A stretch of 64,000 nt of DNA, taken from positions 18,290,052-18,354,051 of the forward strand of contig NC_088776.1 in NCBI RefSeq assembly GCF_954871325.1, in the 5' to 3' direction. The notes beneath the pieces are model-generated. The model made no database searches, had not been told where the DNA came from, and saw nothing but the letters and a program-made list of their open reading frames with translations. The translations under genes were made by a program, and so were the position numbers. Source of the DNA: Gordionus sp. m RMFG-2023 (lineage: Eukaryota > Nematomorpha > Gordioida > Chordodea > Parachordodidae). Shown in pieces: positions 13,701-23,352 of the stretch (the stretch's first letter is position 1; every line of letters starts with the position of its first letter).

Positions 13701-14723
13701 TATATCAGATTAAATATTTATTATCTTATTGGAACTATATATTTAAGATTTTAAGTTGAATGTGAAATGAAACTTGTTCAAAAGTTGGTATAAGATCCAC
13801 CATTTCAAGCCAACTTCCCCAGATATGTGGTTCCAAGTTTATGGATTCAATAAATATTTTAAGTGCTTCATCTCGGCAATTCATCTTAACCAAAATAATT
13901 CCCAGGCTTAAAATAATTGTTAACAATGTGTTTAGGTAATAAATAACTATTACTTTTACTAATTGAAAGTTTATAAAATATGAAAATATAACATATAAAT
14001 AAAATATTTATTACATATACAAATGATACCCATCTGCCTTGTTATTTAAATATAAATCATTTAGTTCTTTATAGAGTGAATTATAATCATTTTTGTAGCC
14101 ATTTAAATCATCTTCATATATGACTATATAAATAAATATATATATTATAGCATGATAATGGCCTTTACCATGAGAAAATTGAAAACTTGGGTTTGATTTA
14201 AAATTAAGTGCCTTCAATAAAGAATGTATTTAAGTTTAAAATGAATTATATTTACTTGATATTTAGAATAAAAATATATAAAGGATATCAGAGTATCATC
14301 CTTATCTCTAGCGTAATAGCTTGCTCTTTCATATTCTTTTACATCAAAATAGCCTTTTGCCAATATGTAATTTTTGTTAGATAAAGCTTGTTCCTAAAAT
14401 ATAACATAATATAAATAACCATTATTTTAGAGTATACTGTTTAAACTTTATGTTCAATATTTGGTGTTGTACTATCATCTATAGAGAATAATAACTCTGC
14501 AAACCTATGAGACATATATTTATAATCACATGAAACAATCAAAATACCATTGGGAATTTTTATATAGGCATCTATTTAATAATTTTTGATAAGAATTATA
14601 TATTTCATCGGGTAGTAATTTTATATCAAAATCTAATTTCTTATTCAAAATTGAATCAGAAACGACAGACATGCCGAAATAAATAATAAGAAGCGTATGA
14701 TAAACTTGATGAATTTCGTCCAA
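1712..14723 (-). CDS. CDC23: APC/C subunit 8 (CDC23), ten exons, C-terminus not found
   Basis: TPR scaffold subunit of the anaphase-promoting complex, a nuclear ubiquitin ligase that drives mitotic exit. Exons placed on the minus strand by phase-consistent splice sites: 14548-14723, 14447-14504, 14256-14393, 14169-14211, 14015-14123, 13774-13906, 8516-8693, 8162-8259, 2138-2219, 1712-1876. Telling readings are LAKGYFDVKEYERA (human LAKAYFDVKEYDRA), DPYCLDNIDIYSNVLYV (human DPYRIENMDTFSNLLYV), CCVIGNYFSLKG and GHEYNELKNTSAAIYAY, which are TPR helices in family order. The start is the first in-frame Met at 14723; a Met near 14,670 is also possible. Introns are 43-256 bp except two of 5,080 and 5,942 bp that are full of transposons. 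The last TPRs are missing, either left of the window or lost. The identity is secure from order and motifs; small exon-edge errors are possible. Confidence 0.9.
2585..3330 (-). mobile_element. hAT transposase 3' fragment, left arm of an inverted pair
   Basis: Reading the minus strand gives a decayed hAT C-terminal dimerisation region (SKILLAPASSA-like, then SSERL). The tail near 2,590-2,640 carries the GCCCGC-rich end that also follows the hAT fragment at 58.8 kb. The segment is an inverted copy of 5,710-6,420. Stops and small indels make it a pseudogene. It lies in the 5.9-kb intron of CDC23. Confidence 0.65.
3895..4120. repeat. Tandem repeat, unit about 55 bp, four to five copies
   Basis: The phrase accaaagtcctcttaagtg, followed by agg and a tgaatataaaaa stretch, recurs at a spacing of about 54-58 bp with mounting divergence. 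The array abuts the decayed Ty3 pol fragment. Confidence 0.7.
4125..5370 (+). mobile_element. Ty3/gypsy pol fossil, RNase H to integrase
   Basis: An old retrotransposon fragment. Readable parts are the end of RT/RNase H (FAFASRTLNAVE), the integrase zinc-finger region (QYAWWPNINQD) and the integrase core (VVIDASSHWPE, then FPKIIVSDNGPQFSS). Gag, protease and clear LTRs are not seen. It is broken many times and looks older than the Ty3 copy at 41.5-45.7 kb. It sits between the two inverted hAT arms, inside a CDC23 intron. Confidence 0.75.
5370..5515. repeat. Short tandem repeat, unit about 65 bp
   Basis: Two to three diverged copies of a unit containing ttttacagtaag, then a tgctgcc-gatatttttt stretch, lie directly after the pol fossil. 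They may be part of its 3' non-coding end. Confidence 0.45.
5710..6420 (+). mobile_element. hAT transposase 3' fragment, right arm of an inverted pair
   Basis: The plus-strand reading includes FLDYSDSDEATTSTEGNCEGE and HKTNNNKNILKFYKD, then a decayed dimerisation helix near 6,090-6,170. It is inverted relative to 2,585-3,330 and shares the motif HKTNNN-NILKF with the 58.4-kb fragment (TNKTNNNCNILKFW), so all three belong to one hAT family. Several stops are present. Confidence 0.65.
6860..7045 (-). mobile_element. LINE fragment, APE-type endonuclease domain
   Basis: The minus strand reads LKIVALNV, then after a frameshift NDNKFSQLKTLLSATRIDIA and CIQESHR. This matches the N-terminus of the apurinic-like endonuclease of non-LTR retrotransposons (KI-x-N-x-SL then D-x-x-x-QE). 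No reverse transcriptase follows nearby, so it is a short dead piece inside the CDC23 intron. Confidence 0.6.
7786..8128. mobile_element. MITE-like element with CGGATC-rich ends
   Basis: The left end (taagcccctaaaacc...) and the inverted right end (tagaaccctctatctgac...) match loosely. Inside, CGGAT/GGGTC words recur next to T-rich runs, as in the GGCCCGG MITEs at 51-53 kb. No target duplication was found. Confidence 0.3.
8840..9185. repeat. Fragments of the TIR family seen at 57.2/59.6 kb
   Basis: The words gtattgggatatgaa (about 8,848) and attgggatttggaatcc (about 9,145) match the ends of the 57,193-59,615 inverted-repeat element. Only scraps remain. Confidence 0.45.
9845..10019. mobile_element. 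MITE remnant, AGTGTTGTTA terminal family
   Basis: The interior (atagatgtccaaacctctctg) and the right end (taacaacactg) match a copy at 59.9-60.1 kb. The family's intact inverted ends are seen at 55.1 and 55.8 kb. The left end here is eroded. Confidence 0.5.
10998..11410 (-). mobile_element. LINE-like fragment with C-terminal endonuclease-type domain
   Basis: The minus strand reads CKVCQKDSNHKGQYGLIC, then (after a frameshift) NRGINSIILNKLGLANN, LSNGKRPNGL and FEIPLVSP. This follows the plan of the restriction-like endonuclease tail of some non-LTR elements: C-x2-C, GHHAL-x-C, R-HN, RP-x-D and FDVTVVSP. Key positions are altered here, so it is decayed. The assignment rests on motif order alone. 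Confidence 0.4.
11938..13640 (+). mobile_element. hAT transposon with perfect 8-bp target duplication
   Basis: Element 11,946-13,632 (1,687 bp) is flanked by gtcatacc on both sides (11,938-11,945 and 13,633-13,640). The ends are inverted (TAGACCTGTGC at each), with GCCGCC/GCCGGC-rich subterminal repeats. Inside are decayed transposase pieces: ARWHSILIMIKSI at about 12,520, SLLDPRF at about 12,893 and a dimerisation end LRLAHSVKEFS at about 13,250. An 8-bp duplication and these motifs define hAT. The transposase has several stops. It is inserted in the 5-kb CDC23 intron. Confidence 0.88.
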
Positions 14724-15029
14724 TCTGTTTCAGTCAATCATTATCAAAAAAACGCAAAATAAAAATCAAGCTTAAAAATATTTTGATTTATTTTAAGATG
14801 TGCTAATAAGTATTTTTTTTTAAAAAGCCATTTGTTATAATTATTTATGATTCGCTTAATTTATGGATTATTTTTAATTATTATTATCAAGTTAAGATTT
14901 CTAAACTGTAGAATATTAATAATTAATTATTGAGATTTTAGGAATGTGGATCAGAAAAATATGTTAATTTTTTAAAAATAATTCATGTTATTAACAAAAT
15001 CATGTAATATTTATAATAAATTTAATTTA

Positions 15030-15360
15030 TATGTTATATACTTATTAATAATTAAAATTTATGAACATTTATAATTATTCTAGTTTAATTTTAGGAATAT
15101 TAATAATTTTAAAATTTATAAATATAAATAATTAATCTAGTTTAACTTTAGGAATATTTTTAATTATACTTGAGAGTTAAAATTTAAGAATATTAATAAT
15201 TATTCTAGTTTAAATTTAGGATTATTATTAATTATACTTGAGAGTTAAAATTTAGGAATATTAATAATTATTCTAGTTGAAATTTAGGAATATTAATAAT
15301 TATATTTGAGAGTTAAAATTTAGGAATCATAAATATTCTTAAGAGTTAAGATCTAGGAAT
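15030..15360. repeat. AT-rich minisatellite, unit about 60 bp
   Basis: The words attctagtt(t/g)aa, ttaggaatattaataatta and ttgagagttaaaattta recur five to six times. Confidence 0.65.
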
Positions 15361-16200
15361 ATTTTTAATTATGTAAAATTAAAGAATATAATTATCGAGA
15401 TTTCAGTAATTTGGATCAGCAAAATAATTTAATTTTTTTTTACAATTTAAGTAGAAAAATTTATGTAATATTAACATTATGTTATTTATAGTTGTAATAT
15501 TATTAAGATTTATAAATTAAAGTATATCAATATTTCGGAGTTTGAATTTAGAAATATTTATTATTATATAAGAACCAATGATATATTTATAAGAACGATG
15601 ATATCTTCACTGCTGCAAACTTAATGGATACTTCTGAACTACGAGGTTAAAACCAAAAATTTATTTGAGCTATCATTATTAAAGGTATAGGTCGTTACTT
15701 GTAGAAATAGTAACAAGCATAGATGTAGCCAATATTTTCTTAGAAAGTGGGGGGATTAATAAATTTCAGAATGAGTGTGTGGGGGGGGGGGAGTAGGTGG
15801 TTCACGCCAGAGTCTTTTTTTGTCGGACCTTTGCTCCGCTTTTGCCCCTATGGGTTTTCTTAGCTCATATATAACTAAATATTTTTACAGGATAGGTAAT
15901 TATAATGAAAACAACTTATTATAATGTTTTAAAATGTATTAATTGGTTATGAAGAGATGGTATCAAAAATATATAGGTCTGGAACAAATGAAAAATATAT
16001 CTTTATTAGTATGTATAACATATATTTAAATCTATATATATAGATACATTGATGCAAAACATTTCTTAAATTATATGTTTGGTGTATCATTTTTTTTTAA
16101 TATAAATCCTTTTTTCCAAAACAATATGAATTATAGTCATTTAAAAATTTATTGTTTATATTCTTGCTTCTAAATGTTTGTTTAAATTATATAAGCATAC

Positions 16201-16355
16201 ATTTTTGGGCGACTGGGACGAGAATGGGGCTAAGGGGGATATTTTTTATTAGCTTACGTGATACGTATTAGCTTAAAATGATATTCACAAAAATGATATA
16301 TATCTGAAAAGGGAAATATCCCCTTGCCCCCCAACCCCGGCTAAGCCTATGCACT
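16201..16355. mobile_element. Small MITE with GGGGCTAAGGGGG-type inverted ends
   Basis: The left side (ggggctaagggggatattt) is the inverse of the right side (aaatatcccc-ttgccccc, then ggctaagcc). Such a G-rich palindrome-like unit is typical of short non-autonomous DNA elements, possibly hAT. No target duplication was identified. Confidence 0.5.
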
Positions 16356-17205
16356 CAATGACTGGTAGATATGAATGATTATTTCAAAATTTGTATTATT
16401 AAAACATATTTTAAAGCATATTGAAGAGTTAAATATTATTCTATATTTAATATGTTATATATATAACTGAATAAAGAATCTAAATCACTTCATTTTTTTA
16501 ATAATGAGTATTTATTTTAATTTAAAAGATTTTGCTTTTCATAATCAAAGTTGATATGGTGTGGATTGTAATAGCAAGGGATTAAGATCGCTATATTTAA
16601 ACATACTACATTTAGTAAAGGTAATTTCAGTCTAAGGCTCGATAGCAAATTCATAGACCGCGTTAGCAGTTATAGGTCTATGCATGCTATAAAGAGTTAG
16701 GGGTTAAATTCAATAATATATTACACCAAACAATTAGGGTCACTAGGGTGGAGTTCAGGGGCTTGATACCCCTAAAAATTTGAAGAGCCTCCTAAAATTA
16801 TGATTTTTTAAAAATACCTACTTAATTTTGATAATGTTAGCTAAAAAAAGTCATTTTGGATAATGTTAGCTTAAAAAAAGTTATTCAGAAAATAATTTTA
16901 AATTTTTTTTTGAGCAGGTTAGTTAGTGAGGCCTGTACTAAACCCACAACATAAAAGCGCGAAATCTATAAGTATCTTTTACGTTTTTAGCGAACTACGT
17001 TCAGGTTTCTTAATACCAAGCTCGTGAACCGCTTTGGAAATTATTTTATATAGTTTAATGCAATGGTATTAAATGTTATACTACAACATTATATATTTAA
17101 AATAAATAAATTTTTAACAACTTTAAAAAAAAAATTGTCAATCAATAACACCTTAATAATTTGTCTATCTCATGGTTTTTGATCATATTTATTCCATTAT
17201 CAATG

Positions 17206-19559
17206 GTAGCTGTCAGTGGCGTAGCTACGGGGATGCAGGGTGTCGCTAGTCTTTACAATCTCAGGGGGCTCAACTAAAAATTTTATATGGGGGGCTTCGC
17301 CCCTCTTACTCCCCAATTTGCGGGCCACCGGACCTTCGGCCGGGTTATATATTAATATATTATACTTTTTTAAAATTTACTAACTCTAAATAATTATTCT
17401 GAATGTCATATATTATATTTTGCATACAAAATAAACTAACATATAAAAATAATACAAGACATTTCTAAAAATAATATTTTTTAATAGAAAATCTATTTAT
17501 TACAGTATAAAATATTTTCGATTGTTGATATAAAATGATTTTGCGTCTAAATAAATAAATGATAAAAAGGTTAATTAATTCCTATATGCCTCAATTGATA
17601 ATAGTTTTTGTAAACTAAATAATATAATATAATTTTTAGCAACTTACATTGACAAAAGATCATGAAACTAATATAACTCCCTATTACCATTTTAGACAAT
17701 GTTTTATAGAATGGACTAATAAGAAAAAATTTAGAGACCTTACCAAATCTACAATTCTTGAAGAAGAGAATATAAACGACCAATCCAAATCATAAAACTA
17801 TATGATGGTTAGAGCTTCCTCTTAGACGACATGATGGAAGCTAGATAAGTAATCGAGAAAATTTATGTATGATATTAAACTTCTAAAAGATTATCTTCCA
17901 TTTTCAATGTTATATAAACGACTACACAGTTGACCTATTGCTTATCTAAAATGTGCGATCATATGCTCTCAGCATCTGTAGTAATAAACATAAATTACTA
18001 AGCCACACAAATAATAGATATTGGTTAATTTGCAGTACTATCCATGACACTCACGATGGTAAATCATCACAATTTATTCTGTTAGATAAATTGATAAAAC
18101 AAAAACATTAAAACTTTTAGATGAAATTATGCAAATATATTGAAGCCTTGAGTTATTTACACGGCAAGGATGCCATATAAGAAATGAAACATTCTGTAAC
18201 TACAAAATAAGAACCATAGTGATAACATGAAAGCAATTAAAATTTTATATAAAAGCAATTAAGATTTTATATATTATTGTCGCTACATCTCTTGTTGGTA
18301 TATTATATCTTAAAATAAAAGTAGTTTGTAATAATATCAAAAATATATTTGTATTAATTAACTCAAATCTATTTCGCGAAGAAGAAAAATATAGCTTTAC
18401 TAAAAATATGTAAAAAAGAGAAGAAAAGATATATAATTTATTACATCTATTGTAGGATGAATAATAATACGTTTAACTTTAATTATATTTTAAATAAATA
18501 GATGGCGTTAAATACTTGTAAGCAAATTGTTACTTATATTTATTATCAAAAGCATTTATTAGTAAAATTTTAAAAATATTAACTGTAATATATTATATAA
18601 CTGTCAGATACGTCTGTAAAAGTGGCATTTTACCTAATATTTTATAAAAAATTATATATAATAGAGGATTATAAACTGTCTACTTACTTTTTATAAATAA
18701 ATCTCTTATACTTATTTGGATTTGGACCTTGAAATAATTTTAGAAAGAGACATGATAATTAAATTTAAAAATCAATAGTATAGTTGATTAGTGATTTTGA
18801 ACTCGGCTAAAATATTAAATTATTAATTTTCAATTAATAAATAATTATATTTATTAGGGTTATATAATAATTTAAATAATAAAAGTCAATTAAGCTTCAA
18901 CTGTTAAAGCTAAATTAGTATTTAGTAAGTGATATTGTTATATTTTTAACACAGAATTTGATTGCAAGCTGACATAGTATAATTTATATGTAATAATCTA
19001 ATCTAATAATTAAAATAGTATTCATTTAATAAAAATTAAGATAGTCTTATTAATTTTTTAATAAAATTAAATCTATATATTACTCAATAGAATTATAAAA
19101 GTAATTATTCAGAGGGCAATTAAAAAAATTTATTTTTAGCTCAAGGAGATATTAATGAGCAATTAAAAAAAAATTTTTTGCTTCAGGGGGCTCGATCCAC
19201 TGCGCCCCCCTCCTTAGCGACGCCACTGCGGGGGTGGTTTTTGGGTTCGGACCCCTCCCAGAGCTAGATCTTTTTTCTAGATTATACGTTCAAAAGAATT
19301 AAATGTGACTTTATATTAAATAAATGCCATTAATATTTATGTTTTTCTGGTTTTGATGTTTGTGGAAGGATATTATATTACTATTGAAATTATTCTGGAT
19401 AGTATTCTTATAAAGTCATTGAATAATCTACTAAATTATAATATCATATTATTGATATATATTATAGAAGATATGGTTATGATTTGTAAAAAGGGCCGAA
19501 GGCCCGTTAAAGGGGCTCCCTCTCTAAAAAAAATTCCTAGCTACGTCACTGGTAGCTGT
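17206..19559. mobile_element. Outer hAT-type MITE hosting a second hAT
   Basis: Element 17,214-19,551 begins CAGTGGCGTAGCTA and ends in the inverse of CAGTGACGTAGCTAG. It is flanked by a perfect 8-bp duplication gtagctgt (17,206-17,213 and 19,552-19,559). Without the inner element it would be only about 340 bp. It has no coding sequence, so it depended on a transposase in trans. Confidence 0.85.
17236..19228. mobile_element. Inner non-autonomous hAT nested in the outer MITE
   Basis: Starts CAGGGTGTCGCTAG and ends in the inverse of CAGTGGCGTCGCTAAGG. The flanking octamers cggggatg (17,228-17,235) and cgggggtg (19,229-19,236) differ at one base, as expected for an aged 8-bp duplication. Its 1,993 bp contain no recognisable transposase and are AT-rich apart from GC-rich ends (a ggccttcgg-like hairpin near 17,330). 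Confidence 0.75.
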
Positions 19560-21640
19560 ATATTATTTTAGATATCTGGCAAAATTATAAGATTAATTTT
19601 TAATATAAGAAACTATTAATTATTAAATGCAATGATATACCAAGCGAATTTTCACAGAATAACTAATTAAATTTATTTCTAGATTTACCATCAAATACAC
19701 TTGATTTGTTACAATTATTTAATCACAATGGATTCACATAATCATCATAAACCCATAAATAATTATCACCATCAAAAATTAACTATTCTATTGAAACAAA
19801 TTTCTAAAAAGATAAGCACACTATTAACTAATTATATATTTTCTTATTTCTCTATTCTTACCAATAAACTATGCTAATTACTGTGAAGCTTTTAATAAAA
19901 AATTTCTAGAACATTTTATAGAAATTAGAATTCAGTGTTAAGGGAGAATTCAAAATAGTATACCATTCATATTATATTCAGAATCCTCTTCATAGCATAG
20001 TGGATCCTCTTATCCACAATAGGTACCTTCAATTAGGGTAAATTACCGCCAAACAGTGGATGCAAATTCATTGCACTGGAGATGCTCTCTATATGGAGGT
20101 GGAGTGCCCACTTAATTGTGGGATGTCTCCCAAGTGTATGATACCATACGATATTATTTTGGAACATTTTCATTTAATAAAATTAAAAAAAAGTTGTTCC
20201 TCTCATGATTTTTAGCTTGATATTTTCTTATGCTTATATTAATTTTTTGTCTCTAATAAATAAAAATTTTATTATATTTTACGACAATCTGGGTGTTTAA
20301 AAAAAAGAAATAAAAACTAATCACAATCCAAAAAGATAAATCTTGAATTTATAATTTTATTTCATTATATTAGCGTCAAAAAAAAATTATTTCAATTTTT
20401 AAATTTGTAACGTTTTAGATAAACTCCCGATTTAAATACGTGATAAAAGCGTTTTCGCCCTCTGGTTGTGGATATAACAGAGCTACGCTAGGTTTTCCTC
20501 AAAAATCCATCAAACTGGATAGTTAATTAAGGGGAGAAAAATGATGAGCCCAACACATGTTTGTGGTCAAGCCGCACATACTTGTACGCGCAACAGTCCA
20601 AGAACTGTTGCTTAAACGTCTATAGGCTAATAAACAAAAAGAAATGGGCAAAACAAAAGCCTATACCCAAGAACTGTAAAAATAATTTAATGACTTTAAG
20701 GGTGGGTGGTGACTAATTTTAAGTTTAACATCTAATGTAAGCCTTGATAATTACTATCAATAATTGAGAATGTGTTCATATCAATTGAGATTAGAATTTA
20801 TTCATGAAAATAAGAAAAAGCTAATGGGTTTACCGCAAATTGTTTAAATAGATGAAAATTCCAGTGAATAGGCAAAAACTAGTCAGTAATAGGTTTAAGA
20901 CTATCCAGCAACGAACACCACACAACAAAGGTTATTTTTTTCTTTTTCCAGAGAAACAAAATACTCTATGGAGTGATAGGATTATATAGCGAAAAAGGTC
21001 TTTGATAATGATAAAGATATGAGAGAAAGGAACTATGACGCAGAAATAGGAACCAGCTCCGTAAGTTTTAGGAAATGGAAAAGTAATTGTTGGCCAGGAT
21101 CAATAAAAGGCATTATGGCTTGATTGTTATATAATAGTCTATCACTCACGGAAAGACTCTACTAACAAACATAATTTCAAAACCTCGCCACCCCCCTGTC
21201 GACTGGTTTCTCCATAAAAATAGATTCTTATTTAGTGATATTGGCATTTATGACTGACATGTTTTTTTTTACTGATATTGACATATTTGATTGAAGTGGG
21301 AGTTCGTTTAAATCAGATTTATGAAGAATCTATCAAGATCAATTGTAAATATTGCTGACCTATAAATTTTGCAAAGTAGTAAATAATATATCCTTCTAAT
21401 ATCTTAATTTAATTAATTTTAGATAAAGTATATTAAAACATAGTCAATTGCTGGCCTACAATGAAAATTATTTATATATATTTGATAGCATTATAACAAC
21501 GATTAACTTATAAACTGGCATAAAAACCTATTATTCTACCAATACTCAACTTTGCAAAGTAAATGATTGTAATTTTTCTAATAATAAATTTTAGCAATTT
21601 TAATAGAATATTTATTTATTTTGAGTATACCTACTAATTT
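19560..21640. other. Unassigned region with a few GC-richer islands
   Basis: No gene family was recognised. Two islands stand out from the AT background. At 19,970-20,200 (plus strand) a short reading contains VECPLNCGMSPKCMIPYD and EHFHL, a Cys/His pattern faintly like a TRAF-type finger. At 20,430-20,720 there is a 62-codon stretch without stops that lacks a Met. Either could be an exon or an unknown transposon. Confidence 0.3.
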
Positions 21641-22740
21641 TTTATTTCAATTAAGCTATTTAAATATTTTCTAACTTAAAAAATTATTGCAAATTTACAA
21701 TAAATTAAATTTTTGGATATGATCTTGGGCCTGATAATTTTTCATTCCAATTAAGTTTATTTAAATCTTTGCTAACTTAAAAAATATTGCAAATTTTTTC
21801 TATATGATAAATTTCAGTATTGCAAATAAAATGATTGCCTAAATACACTGAAATATTCTTTATTTTATTGTAATTAGGTTTATTTAAATCTTTGCTAACT
21901 TATAAAAATATTGTAAATTTACAATAAATTAAATTTTTGAATATGGTCTTAGCATGATAATTTTTCATTCCAATTAAGTTTATTTAAATCTTTGCTAACT
22001 TAAAAAATATTGCAAATTTTTTCTATATGATAAATTTCAGTATTGCAAATAAAATGATTGCCTAAATACACTGAAATATTCCTTATTTACATTGAATAAT
22101 ATATTTATTGTATTTAAGAAAATTTAAATCTTTGCTAACTTAAAAAAATATTGCAAATTTACAATAAATTAAATTTTTGGATATGATCTTGGGCCTGATA
22201 ATTTTTCATTCCAATTAAGTTTATTTAAATCTTTGCTAACTTAAAAAATATTGCAAATTTTTTCTATATGATAAATTTAGAAAGAAAGAAAGAGTATTGC
22301 AAATAAAATGATTGCCTAATACACTGAAATATTCTTTATTTTATTGTAATTAGGTTTATTTAAATCTTTGCTAACTTATAAAAATATTGTAAATTTATAA
22401 TAAATTAAATTTTTGAATGTGGTCTTAGCATGATAATTTTTCATTCCAATTAAGTTTTAAATCTATGCTAACTTAAAAAATTTTGCAAATATTTTCTATA
22501 TGATAAATTTCAGTATTGCAAACAAAATGATTCTAAATACACTGAAATATTCTATATTTACATTGAATAATATATTTATTGTATTTAAGTTTATTTAAAT
22601 CTTTGCTAACTTAAAAAAATATTGCAAATTTTTTCTATAAGATAAATTTCAGTTTGCAAACAAAATGATTGCCTAAATACATTGAAATATTCTTTATTTT
22701 CATTGAATACTATAAATTAAATTTTTGGATATGTTCTTGG
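21640..22740. repeat. Satellite with 220-240 bp higher-order unit
   Basis: The phrase ttcattccaattaagttta recurs at about 21,741, 21,963, 22,205 and 22,440. Each higher-order unit contains two related half-units sharing tttaaatctttgctaactta, one followed by aaatttacaataaatta and the other by a ttttctatatgataaattt stretch. Unit lengths vary by small indels. It ends just before the Ginger1-like element. Confidence 0.85.
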
Positions 22741-22923
22741 GCCATTTATTATATATATATTTTTTTTATTCATTTCAACAGTTGTTTTTGATACCAAAAT
22801 TATCCTTTGTTTCCCCAATCAAATGACGAAAGACGATAAATCAAGTAAATAAATTTTGTTTAGTACATTTCTATTCATTTTAATAGAATTGGATTATATC
22901 CTTACCAAAAATATCCATCATCT

Positions 22924-23127
22924 ATGTCTTCCAATAAAGGCTTAAGATGCAATCTGCGAGTTCAGGCCTCGAGATATAAAATTTGTAAGGGTAAAATGCA
23001 TCACCATTCTCATAATGGTGAAGTTCTTCAAATGGTTCACAGTGGATGTGATACTAATGTGTCAGCAATATCTCTTGCTGCCCATTTTGGTATCACCAAG
23101 ACTTACAGCAAATTGGCTGATAGGTAA
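22924..23127 (+). pseudogene. Ginger1-like zinc-finger exon, first copy
   Basis: Reads from MSSNKGLRCNL to HFGITKTYSKLADR and ends at a gtaaaa donor. This is the integrase N-terminal finger region that precedes the core. A diverged second copy follows at about 23,197-23,352. Confidence 0.6.
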
Positions 23128-23196
23128 AATATATAAAAATTATATTATATGATCAATAATATATTTTTAAATATAATACACAATAATAAATTGTTT

Positions 23197-23352
23197 CACC
23201 ATTTTTATAATAGTGAAACAATTTTAGATTGTAACAGAAGAGTTTAACTTCTTTAAAAAGTTATAGTGGAGTGGATGTAATACTAATGAGGCAAAATCTT
23301 TAGCTGACCATTTTGGTATCACCAAGACTCACAGCTACTTGACTAGTAGGTA
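23197..23352 (+). repeat. Duplicate of the Ginger1-like zinc-finger exon
   Basis: Shares caccatt...ataatggtgaa, then cattttggtatcaccaagac and taggtaaaatat, with the first exon. It reads ADHFGITKTHSYLTSR and keeps its own gt donor, with small indels upstream. It is a tandem exon duplication within the element. Confidence 0.7.

Larger units (their letters stand above)
14740..17205. other. Gene-poor AT-rich region
   Basis: No coding exon was recognised. It holds an AT-rich minisatellite (15,030-15,360), an 11-G run near 15,780 and a MITE at 16.2 kb. The rest is unique AT-rich DNA upstream of CDC23, where its promoter must lie; no core promoter could be picked out. Confidence 0.5.

Noticed and set aside
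16560-16700. tRNA-like stretch around gcgttagcagttataggtct
   Set aside because: No cloverleaf with proper acceptor and T-arm could be formed; no tRNA was found anywhere in the window.
20430-20720. rRNA or mitochondrial insert in a GC-richer patch
   Set aside because: No rRNA core motif could be recognised; left unassigned.
21640-22740. CRISPR-like regular repeats
   Set aside because: Units are long, diverged and have no unique spacers; the setting is eukaryotic. It is a satellite.
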